Counted from the stretch's first letter, positions 41,725-51,760 are shown. The stretch: DNA of 64,000 bases from Dehalococcoidia bacterium (GCA_022822855.1 JAJDYG010000021.1:47133-111132), one strand, 5' to 3'. The notes: generated by a model not told the origin, from the sequence alone. Numbers and translations are program-made.

Positions 41725-41945
41725 CACAGCCGCAAACGACGCTGGACGTGACACTCAACGGAGAGGTCGTGACGCTGTTCAGTCAGCAACTGCCCGAGGC
41801 GCTCTGCGAACTCGGCTACGACCCCGAGCAGCAGGGCATCGCCGTGGCGATCAACATGTCGGTCGTGCCTCGCAGCGAATGGTCCCAAACCAGCGTTGCC
41901 GACGGCGACCGGATCGACATCGTCGGCGCGAAACAGGGCGGATAG
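41721..41945 (+). CDS. thiS: Sulfur carrier protein ThiS
   Basis: A 74-residue ubiquitin-like carrier whose C-terminal Gly-Gly (GAKQGG) takes up sulfur as a thiocarboxylate for thiazole synthesis. [12 protein letters not shown] at the start and [33 protein letters not shown] at the end are typical. No thiF adenylyltransferase is in the operon, so activation must come from elsewhere. Eight bases separate it from thiG. Confidence 0.94.
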   Translation: MTQPQTTLDVTLNGEVVTLFSQQLPEALCELGYDPEQQGIAVAINMSVVPRSEWSQTSVADGDRIDIVGAKQGG

Positions 41946-41953
41946 GCGGAGCG

Positions 41954-42775
<822 letters not shown>

Positions 42776-42818
42776 GCCCCAGGCTAATCCCGTACCTCAT
42801 TGGAGAAGGAGTCTGATC

Positions 42819-43457
42819 GTGACTGAACCGCCGCTCTCCCAACGCCTCTGGGACGACAACCGCGACCTCGCGGAGGCCTGCCTGGAGCATCCGTTCATCG
42901 TCGGCCTGGCCGACGGCACGCTGTCCGAGTCCCGCTACGGGTTGTTCGCCCAGCAGGACCACTTCTATCTCGACGCCTACGCCCGCTCTTACGCCTGGGG
43001 CGCCGTTCGCGCTCAGGACTGGGACACTCGTCGCCAGTTCGGAGCCTTGCTCTCGGGGATTCTGACCGAGGGGACGCTGCACGAGAAGACGGCGCCGGAA
43101 CTTGGCGTCTCGCTTGAGGATGTGCAACCGTTGCCTGCCGCTCGCGAATACACGGACTTCCTTCTCTCGACCGCGTCGCTGGGCACAATCGGCGATCACC
43201 TGGCCGCGATGGCTCCCTGCGCCAAGCTCTACGGATGGCTCGGTACCCGCCTGGCCGATGAGCCCTTCGCCGATCGCTACGGATTCTGGATCAGCATGTA
43301 TTCCGGCTCCGACTACCAGGAGAAGGTAGAGATCATCATGGGCATGCTCGACGAGCACGGCGAAGACTCGGCGTCGGAAGCGATCAAGTTCCGCACGGCG
43401 ATGGAGCTCGAGTACAACTTCTTCGACTCGGCCTGGGTGAACGGCGGAGCCGAGTGA
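42819..43457 (+). CDS. tenA: TenA-family thiaminase II / aminopyrimidine aminohydrolase
   Basis: Hydrolyses amino-HMP compounds, or thiamine itself, to recover HMP for ThiD. The 212-residue helical protein shows LWDDNRDLAEACLEHPFIVGLADGTLSESRYGLFAQQDHFYLDAYARSYA and a cysteine in MAPCAKLYGWLG near residue 133, the position of the catalytic cysteine of TenA. GTG start with GGAGAAGGAG upstream. The ABC transporter for pyrimidine uptake follows. Confidence 0.92.
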   Translation: MTEPPLSQRLWDDNRDLAEACLEHPFIVGLADGTLSESRYGLFAQQDHFYLDAYARSYAWGAVRAQDWDTRRQFGALLSGILTEGTLHEKTAPELGVSLEDVQPLPAAREYTDFLLSTASLGTIGDHLAAMAPCAKLYGWLGTRLADEPFADRYGFWISMYSGSDYQEKVEIIMGMLDEHGEDSASEAIKFRTAMELEYNFFDSAWVNGGAE

Positions 43458-44479
43458 CCGGCCACCGAAGGATCATTGGCGCTGCAATTGGCACCGTCCT
43501 GCTGGTCGTCTCTCTCCTCGTTGCAGGTTGCGGCGAAGACGAACCTGATCTGGTCCGCGTTCAGCTCGATTGGACACCGAACACGAACCACACCGGCGTG
43601 TACGTCGCGTTGGCCCAGGGTTGGTACGAGGACGAAGGCGTCGTGGTTGAAATCCTCCCATACAGCGGGACCAACGGCGATCTGCTCGTCGCGGAGGGTG
43701 TGGCCGACGTGGCATTCTCATTCGCCACGACGGTGCCATTCTCGCGAGCACAGGGACTGGATGTGGTGAGCATCGCCGCCGTGCTGCAGAAGAGTCCAAC
43801 GGAGATTGCCGTACTTGAGGATGGGCCGGTCAAGCGTCTGCGGGATATGGATGGCAAACTCTACGCCGGCTGGGGGCTGCCGTACGAGTTGCCTCAGTGG
43901 CGCACGGTGATCCAGGCCGACGGAGGCGAAGGCACTGCCGAGCTGGTCGTCCTTGATACCGGCGCCTACGACGCGTTGCTGGCGGGTCGGGTTCATGCCG
44001 TTGAGATCTTCGTCACCTGGGAAGGTCTCGACTGGGATCGGCAGGGAATTGAGTATCGCACCTGGCGCCACGCCGAATTCGGCGTGCCCGACCGTCCCGC
44101 GGTGCTCATCGTCACCTCAGGTGAGACGCTCGACGACAAAGAAGATGCCTTGATTCGATTCATGCGAGCCACGCTGAAGGGCTACGAGTTTGCCGTCGAT
44201 GATCCGGACGAGGCAGGACTGCTGCTGATCGAGACTGCTGGAGAGGACGCGTTCCCGGATCCCGAGCTCGTGTACGCCTCGGCGCGGTTGTTGGCCGACG
44301 AGTACTACCTCGCCAGTGACGGACGTTGGGGATCGCAGACGCTGGCGCAATGGTCCGGCTATCCGGGCTGGCTCTACGAGAACGGCCTGCTCGCCGATGA
44401 GAACGGCGATCCGTTAGCGACGGAACCGGATTGGTCGGCGCACTTCGATAGCGAGATCATTGAGGCGGCGCGGGAATAG
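43454..44479 (+). CDS. thiY: ThiY-like HMP-precursor binding lipoprotein
   Basis: The 341-residue substrate-binding protein of an ABC importer. The signal peptide ends in the lipobox LLVAGC near residues 21-26, anchoring it outside the membrane. The mature part has the NMT1/THI5-like pattern DWTPNTNHTGVYVALAQGWYEDEGVVVEI and later the SFATTVPFSRAQGLDVVSIAAVLQKSP segment. Genome context with tenA and thiD suggests it binds formylamino-HMP or HMP. GTG start overlaps the tenA stop. Confidence 0.88.
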   Translation: MTGHRRIIGAAIGTVLLVVSLLVAGCGEDEPDLVRVQLDWTPNTNHTGVYVALAQGWYEDEGVVVEILPYSGTNGDLLVAEGVADVAFSFATTVPFSRAQGLDVVSIAAVLQKSPTEIAVLEDGPVKRLRDMDGKLYAGWGLPYELPQWRTVIQADGGEGTAELVVLDTGAYDALLAGRVHAVEIFVTWEGLDWDRQGIEYRTWRHAEFGVPDRPAVLIVTSGETLDDKEDALIRFMRATLKGYEFAVDDPDEAGLLLIETAGEDAFPDPELVYASARLLADEYYLASDGRWGSQTLAQWSGYPGWLYENGLLADENGDPLATEPDWSAHFDSEIIEAARE

Positions 44480-44488
44480 CGGCCGTTG

Positions 44489-45256
44489 ATGCTGGAGGTC
44501 GAGAGCGTCGGCAAACGCTACGGCTCGGGCGATCGCGAGGTTGTCGCCCTGGCTGACGTCTCATTGAGCGTCGCCGAGGGAGAGTTTGTGGCCCTGGTTG
44601 GTCCCTCGGGCTGCGGCAAGACGACGCTGCTCAACCTGATTGCCGGGTTGGACGATGTCGACAGCGGGCAGATCAGGGTGGACGGCGAATCGCCTGCGGC
44701 CGAGCAGCGCCTGACCCGATTCGGCTACATGCCGCAGGAAGACATGCTCTTCCCCTGGCGAACGGTGCTCGAGAACGTCTCGCTCGGCCTCGAGGTCCAG
44801 GGCGTCGACAAGCGAGAGGCCAGGGGTCGTGCCGTCGAACTGTTTCCGCAATTCGGCCTGGTCGGCTTCGAGCATCGCCGCCCGCATGAACTCTCGGGCG
44901 GGATGCGCCAGCGAGCCAGCTTTCTGCGCACCTATCTGCTCGGCCGGCCGTTCTTGTTGCTCGATGAACCGTTCGGCGCGCTCGATGCCATTACCCGCGG
45001 TCAGTTGCAGGCCTGGCTCGCCGAGACCTGGAACCGGATCGGCGGCTCGGCGCTGCTGGTCACGCATGATCCACACGAGGCGGTTGCGCTCTCGGACCGC
45101 GTCTACGTCATGTCGCCGCGACCGGGACGAATCACCAACGTGCTCGAAGTCGACCTGCCCCGTCCGCGGACGACTCGGGCTGCCGAGACTCAGGCGGCTC
45201 ACCGGTTGATCGACTTCCTCAGGCACGAGACTGAAGTTGACGAGGTGCGGGCGTGA
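44489..45256 (+). CDS. thiZ: ABC transporter ATP-binding protein ThiZ
   Basis: The 255-residue ATPase of the HMP-precursor importer. Walker A is GPSGCGKTT, the signature HELSGGMRQRASFLRTY, Walker B FLLLDEPFGALDA and the switch histidine LLVTHDP; the Q-loop is MPQEDMLFPWRTV. The C-terminus is short. ATG 44489 is used; a TTG three bases earlier is possible. Its stop overlaps the permease start by four bases. Confidence 0.92.
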   Translation: MLEVESVGKRYGSGDREVVALADVSLSVAEGEFVALVGPSGCGKTTLLNLIAGLDDVDSGQIRVDGESPAAEQRLTRFGYMPQEDMLFPWRTVLENVSLGLEVQGVDKREARGRAVELFPQFGLVGFEHRRPHELSGGMRQRASFLRTYLLGRPFLLLDEPFGALDAITRGQLQAWLAETWNRIGGSALLVTHDPHEAVALSDRVYVMSPRPGRITNVLEVDLPRPRTTRAAETQAAHRLIDFLRHETEVDEVRA

Positions 45257-46035
45257 GCTTCCGTCCGCTGCGGCGTGAACTGTTGACCAGCGTGGCGGCG
45301 CCGCTGGGCCTCATCTTGCTCGTCCTGGCGGGTTGGCAGATCTATGTCTGGCTGTCGGACGTTCGGCCGCAGACGCTTCCGGGACCAATCAGGATCGTGC
45401 GCGAGAGCGTCGAGTCCGCCGGTTCGATCTGGGCGCATTCGCTGGTCACGATGTCGGAGGTCGCGGCGGGATTCGCGATCAGCATCGTTTGTGCCCTCGC
45501 GTTGGGTCTGCTGCTGGACCTCTCGACCCCGGTTCGGCGTGCGCTCTATCCGATCATCGTTGCATCGCAAACCGTGCCGATTCCGGTCGTCGCGCCGCTG
45601 ATGATTGTCTGGTTCGGCTTCGGCGTGACGCCCAAGATCATCGTGATTGGGCTGTTCACGTTCGTCCCGATCGTGCTCGGTTTTGCCGCCGGCCTGGCCT
45701 CGACGGAACGGCCGACGATCAATCTGATGCGCAACTTCGGGGCCTCTCGCTGGCAGATGTACCGCTATGTGAAGATCCCCGCCGCGCTGCCCGATCTGTT
45801 CACCGGACTTCGGATCGCCGCCATCTACGCCGTGTTGGGCGCGATCTTCGGCGAACTCGCCGGAGCAACCGACGGTCTGGGCATCTTCCTTGAGCAATCG
45901 CGCCTGTCCTTCAGAACCGACCTCGTCTTTGGGGCGATCTTCGTGGTCGCGCTGTTGAGCTATCTGCTGTTCCTTGCTGTCGTGTTGATCGAGCGACGCG
46001 CGATCCCATGGCACTTCCAACGGCGGGCATCATGA
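45253..46035 (+). CDS. thiX: ABC transporter permease ThiX
   Basis: A 260-residue permease of the SsuC/TauC/ThiX type with about six membrane helices. The EAA-like coupling loop reads RNFGASRWQMYRYVKIPAALPDLFTGLRIA and VPIPVVAPLMIVWFGFG precedes it. It completes the ThiXYZ importer. GTG start in the GTGA overlap with thiZ; its stop overlaps the next ATG. Confidence 0.92.
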   Translation: MSFRPLRRELLTSVAAPLGLILLVLAGWQIYVWLSDVRPQTLPGPIRIVRESVESAGSIWAHSLVTMSEVAAGFAISIVCALALGLLLDLSTPVRRALYPIIVASQTVPIPVVAPLMIVWFGFGVTPKIIVIGLFTFVPIVLGFAAGLASTERPTINLMRNFGASRWQMYRYVKIPAALPDLFTGLRIAAIYAVLGAIFGELAGATDGLGIFLEQSRLSFRTDLVFGAIFVVALLSYLLFLAVVLIERRAIPWHFQRRAS

Positions 46036-46634
46036 TCCTGCATCGACTCCTGCTGATCGCTGACCAACAGGGGACCAATGGTCGCCCGCTGCCGGATGTG
46101 ATCGTGCGAGCTGCGAACGGCGTTGGAGGCCGCTTAGTCGTGCAGTTCCGCGAGCGCGAGCTCTCCGACCGGGAGTTGATCGCGGTGATTCGCGCCGTCG
46201 AACGCCGGATGCCGCCGCAAACGGTGTTGACGGTCAACAACCGGCCGGCGCTCGCCCGGGCCCTGGAGATTGGCTTGCATCTGCCCGCCGCTGCTGAGAC
46301 TCCGGACGGCCAGTACGCACTGCTTGGCCGGTCGGTCCACGACGAAACGGAGGCCCAGATCGCGTTGGCCGACGATGTCGATTACGCGATCGTTGGTACG
46401 ATCTTCGAGACGGAGTCTCATCTGGGTCGGGCGGGAGCCGGACTGGAGCATCTCAGCAACATGCGAGACCTGCTGGGGAGCGTCGCGTCCTACGCGATCG
46501 GCGGAATGACGACTGAGACGGCGCCGGAGGCGATGGCGGCGGGGGCGTGGGGCGTCGCGGTGCGGTCGGCGATTCTGTCCGCCGACGATCCGTCGGAGGC
46601 CGCCTACCGGCTGCACAGTAGCCTGCCGATATGA
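46032..46634 (+). CDS. TenI/ThiE-like protein, probable thiazole tautomerase
   Basis: A 200-residue TIM-barrel protein, shorter and more diverged than the ThiE encoded at 38766. It has RLVVQFRERELSDRELIAVIRAVERR, TVLTVNNRPALARALEIGLHLP, YAIVGTIFETESHLGRAG and YAIGGMTTETAPEAMAAGAWGVAVRSAIL. It lacks the VHLGxxDLP and pyrophosphate-contact GPVFGTTSK residues of ThiE, as TenI does. TenI speeds the tautomerisation of the ThiG product. ATG start overlaps the permease stop. Confidence 0.75.
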   Translation: MILHRLLLIADQQGTNGRPLPDVIVRAANGVGGRLVVQFRERELSDRELIAVIRAVERRMPPQTVLTVNNRPALARALEIGLHLPAAAETPDGQYALLGRSVHDETEAQIALADDVDYAIVGTIFETESHLGRAGAGLEHLSNMRDLLGSVASYAIGGMTTETAPEAMAAGAWGVAVRSAILSADDPSEAAYRLHSSLPI

Positions 46635-49594
46635 CGACCGACGCGCCGCTGAGAACCGTGATTGAGGGTCGCACACCCTCGAGTTTCGGTTCGGTCAGCC
46701 GCGCTCGTGCGATGCTGAACAACGGGCCGAATGCGCTCACTGCCATTGAACGCGAGCTGCGGGAGGCCCTGCAGGACGCTTCTGATGTTCTGGTCGACCG
46801 CCCATCGCGTTTGCTCTATGCGACGGACGCTTCGCTTTACGAAATGGAGCCGGTCGCGGTCGTCTTCCCACGCACGCGGGCCGATGCGGCGGCGGCGGTT
46901 GACGTCGCCCGCTCGTATGGCGTGCCGATCCTGCCCAGGGGCGGCGGCACGAGCCTCGCCGGTCAGGGTGTCAACCATGCGGTCGTCCTTGACTTCACTC
47001 GACACATGAATGCCGTCCTGGAGATTGACGCCGAGCGGCAATTGGCACGGGTCCAACCGGGTCTCGTGTTGTCCGAGTTGAACAAGGCTGCCCGCGATTA
47101 CGGCTTGCACTATCCGATTGATCCCTCGACGGCGAATCGAGCCACGATCGGCGGCGGAATTGGCAACAACTCCTGCGGCACGCATAGCGGCCTGTACGGG
47201 AAGACGGTGGATGTGGTCGAGGCGCTGGACGTGATCCTCTCGGACGGCGAGGGACTCCGGTTCGACCTGGTTGACGAGCGACGGCTGCGGGCGCTGATCG
47301 ACGCCGGCGGCCGAGAAGGACGGCTGTACCGCGACCTTCGCGAGCTGGCCGAGCGGGAGCGCGCGGTAATCCGAGAGCGGTTCCCCGACATTCCCCGGCG
47401 GGTATCGGGATACAACCTCGACACGCTGCTCGATCCAGCCGGCGTGAATCTGTCGCAGATGATCGTCGGTTCGGAGGGGACACTGGCGGTGGTCACGGAG
47501 GCGACCGTGCAACTCGCGCCATTGCCCGCTCGACGCGGGATCGTGGCGGCTCACTTTCGCACCCTGATCGAAGCGGCGGAGGCGACTGTCGCCGCCAATG
47601 CACACAAGCCGGCGGCCATTGAGCTTGTTGACGACATCATTATCGAGCGGTGCCGCTCGAGCGTTGGCTATGCGCCGCTAGCGGAGTTCGTTGTCGGCGA
47701 ACCAGGAGCGATTCTGCTGATCGAGTGTTTCGCCGACAGTGACTCAGACCTGGGCGAGCAGCTTCGGGTGATTCAGGCAGAGCTCGAATCGCAAGGCATG
47801 GGCTACGCCTTTGTCACCGAGACCGATCCCGCCGCCCAGTCGAGGATGTGGCAGATGCGGCAGGCGGGATTGGGTCTGTTGATGTCGATGCACGGCGATC
47901 CCAAGCCGGCGGCCTTCGTCGAGGACACGGCTGTGCCGCCCGAGCGGCTGCCCGAGTTCGTTGCCCGATTCGACGCCGCTGTGCGTGCGAAGGGACTACG
48001 GGCGGGTTACTACGGCCATGCTGCGGCGGGATGCTTGCACATTCGGCCGGTGGTGAATGTCAAGGATGCTGTCGGACTCGATCAGACCGAGGAGTTGGCG
48101 TCGGAGATCGCTGATCTGGTCGTTGAATTCGGCGGTTCGCTCTCGGGCGAGCATGGCGACGGCATCGTGCGCGGCGCGTTCATGGAGAAGATGTTCGGCC
48201 CGCAGCTCGTCGACGCGTTCCGGGAGGCGAAGCAGATCTTCGATCCAGAGGAGCTGCTGAATCCGGGCAAGATCATCGACACGCCTCCGTTCCGGGACAA
48301 TCTGCGGCTGAGTCCTGAGACGATCAACCATGAACCGCCGGGCTGGCTCGACTTCTCCTCCGAAGGCGGTCTGGCTCGTGCGGCGGAGTTGTGCAATGGA
48401 CAGGGCGCCTGCCGCAAGTTTGACGGGGGCATGTGTCCGTCATTCATGGTCACGCAGGACGAGGAGCACTCGACGCGCGGGCGAGCGAACCTGCTGCGCC
48501 AGGTGCTGAACGGCGCGATGCCGCTGGAGCAGCTCTCGGGAGACCGCCTGTATGACGCGCTGGACCTGTGCGTCGAATGCAAGGCCTGCAAGGCTGAATG
48601 CCCCTCAGGCGTCGACCTAGCCAAGATCAAGTACGAGGTGCTGGCCCACCGGCGTGAGGCGCATGGGGTCCCGCTCCGTGATCGGGCCTTCGCCAACATC
48701 GCCGCGCTGCTAAGGCTCGGGTCGATCACACCGAGGTTGGCCAATGCGCTGGCGGCGGCACCGCCGGCGAGGATGGCGCTGAACGCGCTCGGCGTTCATG
48801 CTGAGCGACCGGTCCCCATGCTCGCGCGGCAGACCTTTGACCGGTGGTTCCGGAGTCGAAGTCCGAAGTCGCCGACTCGCGGCGAGGTTGTGCTGTTCGA
48901 CGATACGTTCACGAACTTCGTACATCCCGAGGTTGGCGTCGCGGCGACGAGAATCATCGAGGCGCTCGGCTATCGCGTGATCCGGGTGGTGAATCGTACC
49001 TGTTGCGGGCGGCCGTCGATTTCGAAGGGGCTGCTCGATGATGCTCGCGGACTTGCTGAGCGGAACGTCTCCGCGTTGCTGGGGCATGCGCGAGCGGGTC
49101 TGCCGATCATCGGGACGGAGCCGTCTTGCCTGCTGACTCTGCGCGATGAGTATCCGCTCCTGCTTCGCAATGAGGCTGCGGCTACGGTCGCGACACAGGC
49201 GTTGTTGTTCGATGAGTGGCTTGCGGCCGAGCTGGCGCGAGAGGATGCACAGGATGTCTTTGGCGGGCAGCACGGCGAGCTGTTGTTGCACGCGCACTGT
49301 CATCAGAAGGCGCTGGCCGGTGTTGAGCAGACCCTCGAAGTGTTGAGACGGGCGGGTTATGAGCCGCGGGCGATCGACAGCGGCTGCTGCGGGATGGCCG
49401 GCTCGTTCGGATTCGAGTCGGAACACTATGAGACCTCTCGCAAGATGGGAGAGCTCAAGCTGTTTCCGGCGGTGCGCGGGGCCTCAGGCACGCCGGTCGC
49501 GATCACCGGGGTCTCGTGCCGGCAACAGATCGGTCACTTCACAGAGGCCGAACCTCGGCATGTGGTCGAGTACCTGGCGGATGCGTTGAGTTAG
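46631..49594 (+). CDS. FAD-linked oxidase fused to Fe-S/CCG domains (GlcD-GlcF-like)
   Basis: A 987-residue fusion. The N-terminal PCMH-type FAD domain holds PRGGGTSLAGQG near residue 102 and GGGIGNNSCGTHSGLYGKT near 178, followed by the FAD-oxidase C domain to about 545. Then come Fe-S cysteines (CNGQGACRKFDGGMCPS near 588, CVECKACKAECPSG near 647) and two CCG domains (CCGRPS near 790, HCHQKA near 887, GCCGMAG near 918). This D-lactate/glycolate dehydrogenase-type layout (as in YdiJ) oxidises 2-hydroxy acids. Its ATG overlaps the tenI-like stop, so it is cotranscribed with the thiamine genes; its role there is unclear. Confidence 0.85.
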   Translation: MTTDAPLRTVIEGRTPSSFGSVSRARAMLNNGPNALTAIERELREALQDASDVLVDRPSRLLYATDASLYEMEPVAVVFPRTRADAAAAVDVARSYGVPILPRGGGTSLAGQGVNHAVVLDFTRHMNAVLEIDAERQLARVQPGLVLSELNKAARDYGLHYPIDPSTANRATIGGGIGNNSCGTHSGLYGKTVDVVEALDVILSDGEGLRFDLVDERRLRALIDAGGREGRLYRDLRELAERERAVIRERFPDIPRRVSGYNLDTLLDPAGVNLSQMIVGSEGTLAVVTEATVQLAPLPARRGIVAAHFRTLIEAAEATVAANAHKPAAIELVDDIIIERCRSSVGYAPLAEFVVGEPGAILLIECFADSDSDLGEQLRVIQAELESQGMGYAFVTETDPAAQSRMWQMRQAGLGLLMSMHGDPKPAAFVEDTAVPPERLPEFVARFDAAVRAKGLRAGYYGHAAAGCLHIRPVVNVKDAVGLDQTEELASEIADLVVEFGGSLSGEHGDGIVRGAFMEKMFGPQLVDAFREAKQIFDPEELLNPGKIIDTPPFRDNLRLSPETINHEPPGWLDFSSEGGLARAAELCNGQGACRKFDGGMCPSFMVTQDEEHSTRGRANLLRQVLNGAMPLEQLSGDRLYDALDLCVECKACKAECPSGVDLAKIKYEVLAHRREAHGVPLRDRAFANIAALLRLGSITPRLANALAAAPPARMALNALGVHAERPVPMLARQTFDRWFRSRSPKSPTRGEVVLFDDTFTNFVHPEVGVAATRIIEALGYRVIRVVNRTCCGRPSISKGLLDDARGLAERNVSALLGHARAGLPIIGTEPSCLLTLRDEYPLLLRNEAAATVATQALLFDEWLAAELAREDAQDVFGGQHGELLLHAHCHQKALAGVEQTLEVLRRAGYEPRAIDSGCCGMAGSFGFESEHYETSRKMGELKLFPAVRGASGTPVAITGVSCRQQIGHFTEAEPRHVVEYLADALS

Positions 49595-49606
49595 GTCGGC
49601 AAGAGA

Positions 49607-49682
49607 TGGTGCCGAGGGGCAGAGTCGAACTGCCGACACCACGATTTTCAGTCGTGTGCTCTACCAACTGAGCTACCTCGGC
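49607..49682 (-). tRNA. tRNA-Phe (GAA)
   Basis: A 76-base minus-strand tRNA: acceptor GCCGAGG, D-arm GCTCAGTTGGTAGAGC, anticodon loop CTGAAAA with GAA, T-loop TTCGACT, encoded CCA. Confidence 0.96.
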
Positions 49683-49733
49683 GCGATAGCTGACTCAGCA
49701 TACACTCAGACCGCCCGATCCGGCGGGTCCAGA

Positions 49734-50429
49734 TCAGGGCCTTGACATGCTCTCGACGGTTGGCATGACGGTCTCTCGGACCTTCTCGAAGACCTCTTCG
49801 ATGGTGCCGCGCGCGTCAATTACATCCCAGTCGTAGCGGTCCGCCATGACCGACATCTCGTGCAACTGCTCACGCTGGTGCTGCATGAATCCGTCGTAGA
49901 TGCTGCGGTCGTGGAGGTAGTCGCCGCCCGATTCCCAGAAGTCGAAACCTCGCTCGAGGATGCGCAGGACCAGGTCCTCCGCGTCGATGTCGAGATAAAT
50001 GACCTGGTCGGGGATCAGGGCGAAGCCGTAGATCTGCTCAAGCCACTCGCGAGCGGCTCCGCGGACGATGGCGCGGGCCATGAGGGAGAAGATGTAGCGG
50101 TCGGCGAGCACGACCATGCCGGCCTGTAGAGCGGGCAGCATGATGCGTTCGAAGCGGTCCCAGAAGTCGGTGGCGTAGAACAGGTTGAGCGTGATCGGGT
50201 CGAGCGTGTGGCCTTCCTTGGCCTGGTCGATCCCGGGTCCGACCAGGGGCGAGCGACGGAGGCCGCTGTCGACGACGCCCCAGCCGTTGGCCTCGAGGTA
50301 GTCCTTGAGGATGGAGATGATCGTCGAGCGGCCGACTCCGTCGGTGCCCTCGATCGCGATCAAGCGGCCGGGCAGCCAGTCCTGGTCGATGCCCGGCGGC
50401 GGTTCGCCGTAGAACTTGACGACCGTCAC
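49734..50429 (-). CDS. Thymidylate kinase-like protein with altered P-loop
   Basis: A 231-residue NMP-kinase homologue. LIAIEGTDGVGRSTI is the P-loop, but the invariant Walker A lysine is arginine (GVGRST instead of GxGKST). The LDRY-like DRY motif is kept as VVLADRYIFSLMARA, and the LID region lies at LVLRILERGFDFWES. It overlaps the intact paralogue upstream by four bases, so the two are cotranscribed. Loss of the lysine suggests weak activity or a regulatory or partner role, which is inference. Confidence 0.8.
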   Translation of the reverse strand: MTVVKFYGEPPPGIDQDWLPGRLIAIEGTDGVGRSTIISILKDYLEANGWGVVDSGLRRSPLVGPGIDQAKEGHTLDPITLNLFYATDFWDRFERIMLPALQAGMVVLADRYIFSLMARAIVRGAAREWLEQIYGFALIPDQVIYLDIDAEDLVLRILERGFDFWESGGDYLHDRSIYDGFMQHQREQLHEMSVMADRYDWDVIDARGTIEEVFEKVRETVMPTVESMSRP

Positions 50430-51169
50430 AGGCCACCGCCGGCGGCGAGGGCCACGTATCCAGTGTGGAGATGGGGCGGCACGTTCGAGATCTCGCGCCG
50501 AGGCATGCCCTCGAGCAACGGCTCAACCAGCTCGCGGACCAAGGTCTGCTGGCTGACCAACGACTGCGAGGCGTCGACTCTGGTGATGTCGTACTCCTCG
50601 CAGAGGGCCTCGTACTCCTCGAGAATTCGACCCTGGAAGAGACGGAAGGACTCGTGCACGTCGTCCGACAGTCCGAGGTCCATGCCCGCTTCGTAGAACT
50701 TGATCTCGGCCCGGGCGGCGTCGATCCGGCGCATCGACTCTTCCAAGGTGACATGGAAGTAGAGCGCGAGATCGGGGGGCGGTGCGAACGAGTAGAGATC
50801 ACGGACCCACTTGCGGTTGACGCCGCGCGCGGCGTCGCGGGCGAAGGCGGTGTAGACGTAACGGTCGGCGAGGACGATCACACCGGCCTGCAGCGCCGGA
50901 AGAATTTGTTCATGGGTGCGGCTGGCGAAATCGGCGGCGTGGATCAGGCTGAAGGACATCGGCGTGAGCAACTGCTTGCGCTTGCCGCGCTTGGTCGTAT
51001 CGCGGACGATCGGCGAGGAGTTCCACTCGGTGAAGACGGTTACATAGCCCTCGCTGCGCAGCCACTTGTGGAGCAGGTCGAGTTGGGTGCTCTTGCCTGA
51101 ACCGTCAATCCCTTCGACCACGATCAGGCGGCCGGGAAGCTCTGAGAAGTCTGCAGATGTGGCCACCAT
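50426..51169 (-). CDS. tmk: Thymidylate kinase
   Basis: Phosphorylates dTMP to dTDP. The 247-residue protein has LIVVEGIDGSGKSTQLDLLHKWL with a normal P-loop, the DRY motif in VIVLADRYVYTAFARDAARG, and LDLALYFHV-type beta-4 (PPPDLALYFHVTLEESMRRI). The ATG at 51169 (MVATSADFSELPGR) is preferred, with GAAGGG upstream, over a longer frame. It forms a tandem pair with the K-to-R variant downstream. Confidence 0.88.
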   Translation of the reverse strand: MVATSADFSELPGRLIVVEGIDGSGKSTQLDLLHKWLRSEGYVTVFTEWNSSPIVRDTTKRGKRKQLLTPMSFSLIHAADFASRTHEQILPALQAGVIVLADRYVYTAFARDAARGVNRKWVRDLYSFAPPPDLALYFHVTLEESMRRIDAARAEIKFYEAGMDLGLSDDVHESFRLFQGRILEEYEALCEEYDITRVDASQSLVSQQTLVRELVEPLLEGMPRREISNVPPHLHTGYVALAAGGGL

Positions 51170-51331
51170 CGGAATCCCTTCGTGACGCTCGGAATTGCGG
51201 AACCTGTGCAAGGCCGGCCGGTACGCGCAAGCGACTAGGTACAGGCTAACGAATGGGCACCGGCTTGCCGCAGGATTCCGTGCAGCGCAGAACGCCGGCC
51301 CGTCAGGGCGTGTTCACACAAGCCCTATTCC

Positions 51332-51363
51332 ACGTCGCCCCGTTCCTGACACGGGGCCCAGAC
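51332..51363 (-). repeat. Repeat A (inverted)
   Basis: GCCCCGT (51337-51343), loop TCCTGAC, ACGGGGC (51351-51357), then CCAGAC. In the gene-free stretch 51170-51684, which holds two A repeats and no visible gene. Confidence 0.7.
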
Positions 51364-51474
51364 CCCGAAGCTTGCGAGGAGCAACGCCGTCATCCTCGGC
51401 TCGACGGTGGAGCGGGCGGACTCACGCGCAAGCATCGAGGTGAGGCCAACGTCATCTCGCGCATGAACCTGGGC

Positions 51475-51530
51475 GCTCTGGGCCCCGTGTCCCCGCATCA
51501 AGTGCGGGGCAGGCAAGCACGGGGCAACGA
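51475..51530 (+). repeat. Repeat A with a second hairpin inserted in its loop
   Basis: Outer stem GCCCCGTG (51482-51489) / CACGGGGC (51518-51525). Between them, instead of TCAAG, lies a 23-base insert forming CCCCGCA (51491-51497) / TGCGGGG (51503-51509) with loop TCAAG and a CAGGC tail. Confidence 0.85.
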
Positions 51531-51684
51531 TCGCTTGCGGCATTGTCTCGGCTATCCAGCTTGTCTGCGCTCGACATCGGCCGTGCGGAGATTGAACGGC
51601 GCCGGACGCAACTGGCGCGAATGACCTGATCTCGGCGGTGTCGGGGCTGCCGCAGCCCAGCGCAACTCAGGCAGTCGGAGGGGT

Positions 51685-51760
<76 letters not shown>

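Noticed and set aside
51170..51684. tmRNA, RNase P RNA or SRP RNA in the larger gaps
   Set aside because: No conserved core of these RNAs could be recognised here or in 54359-55025; the gaps hold repeats only.
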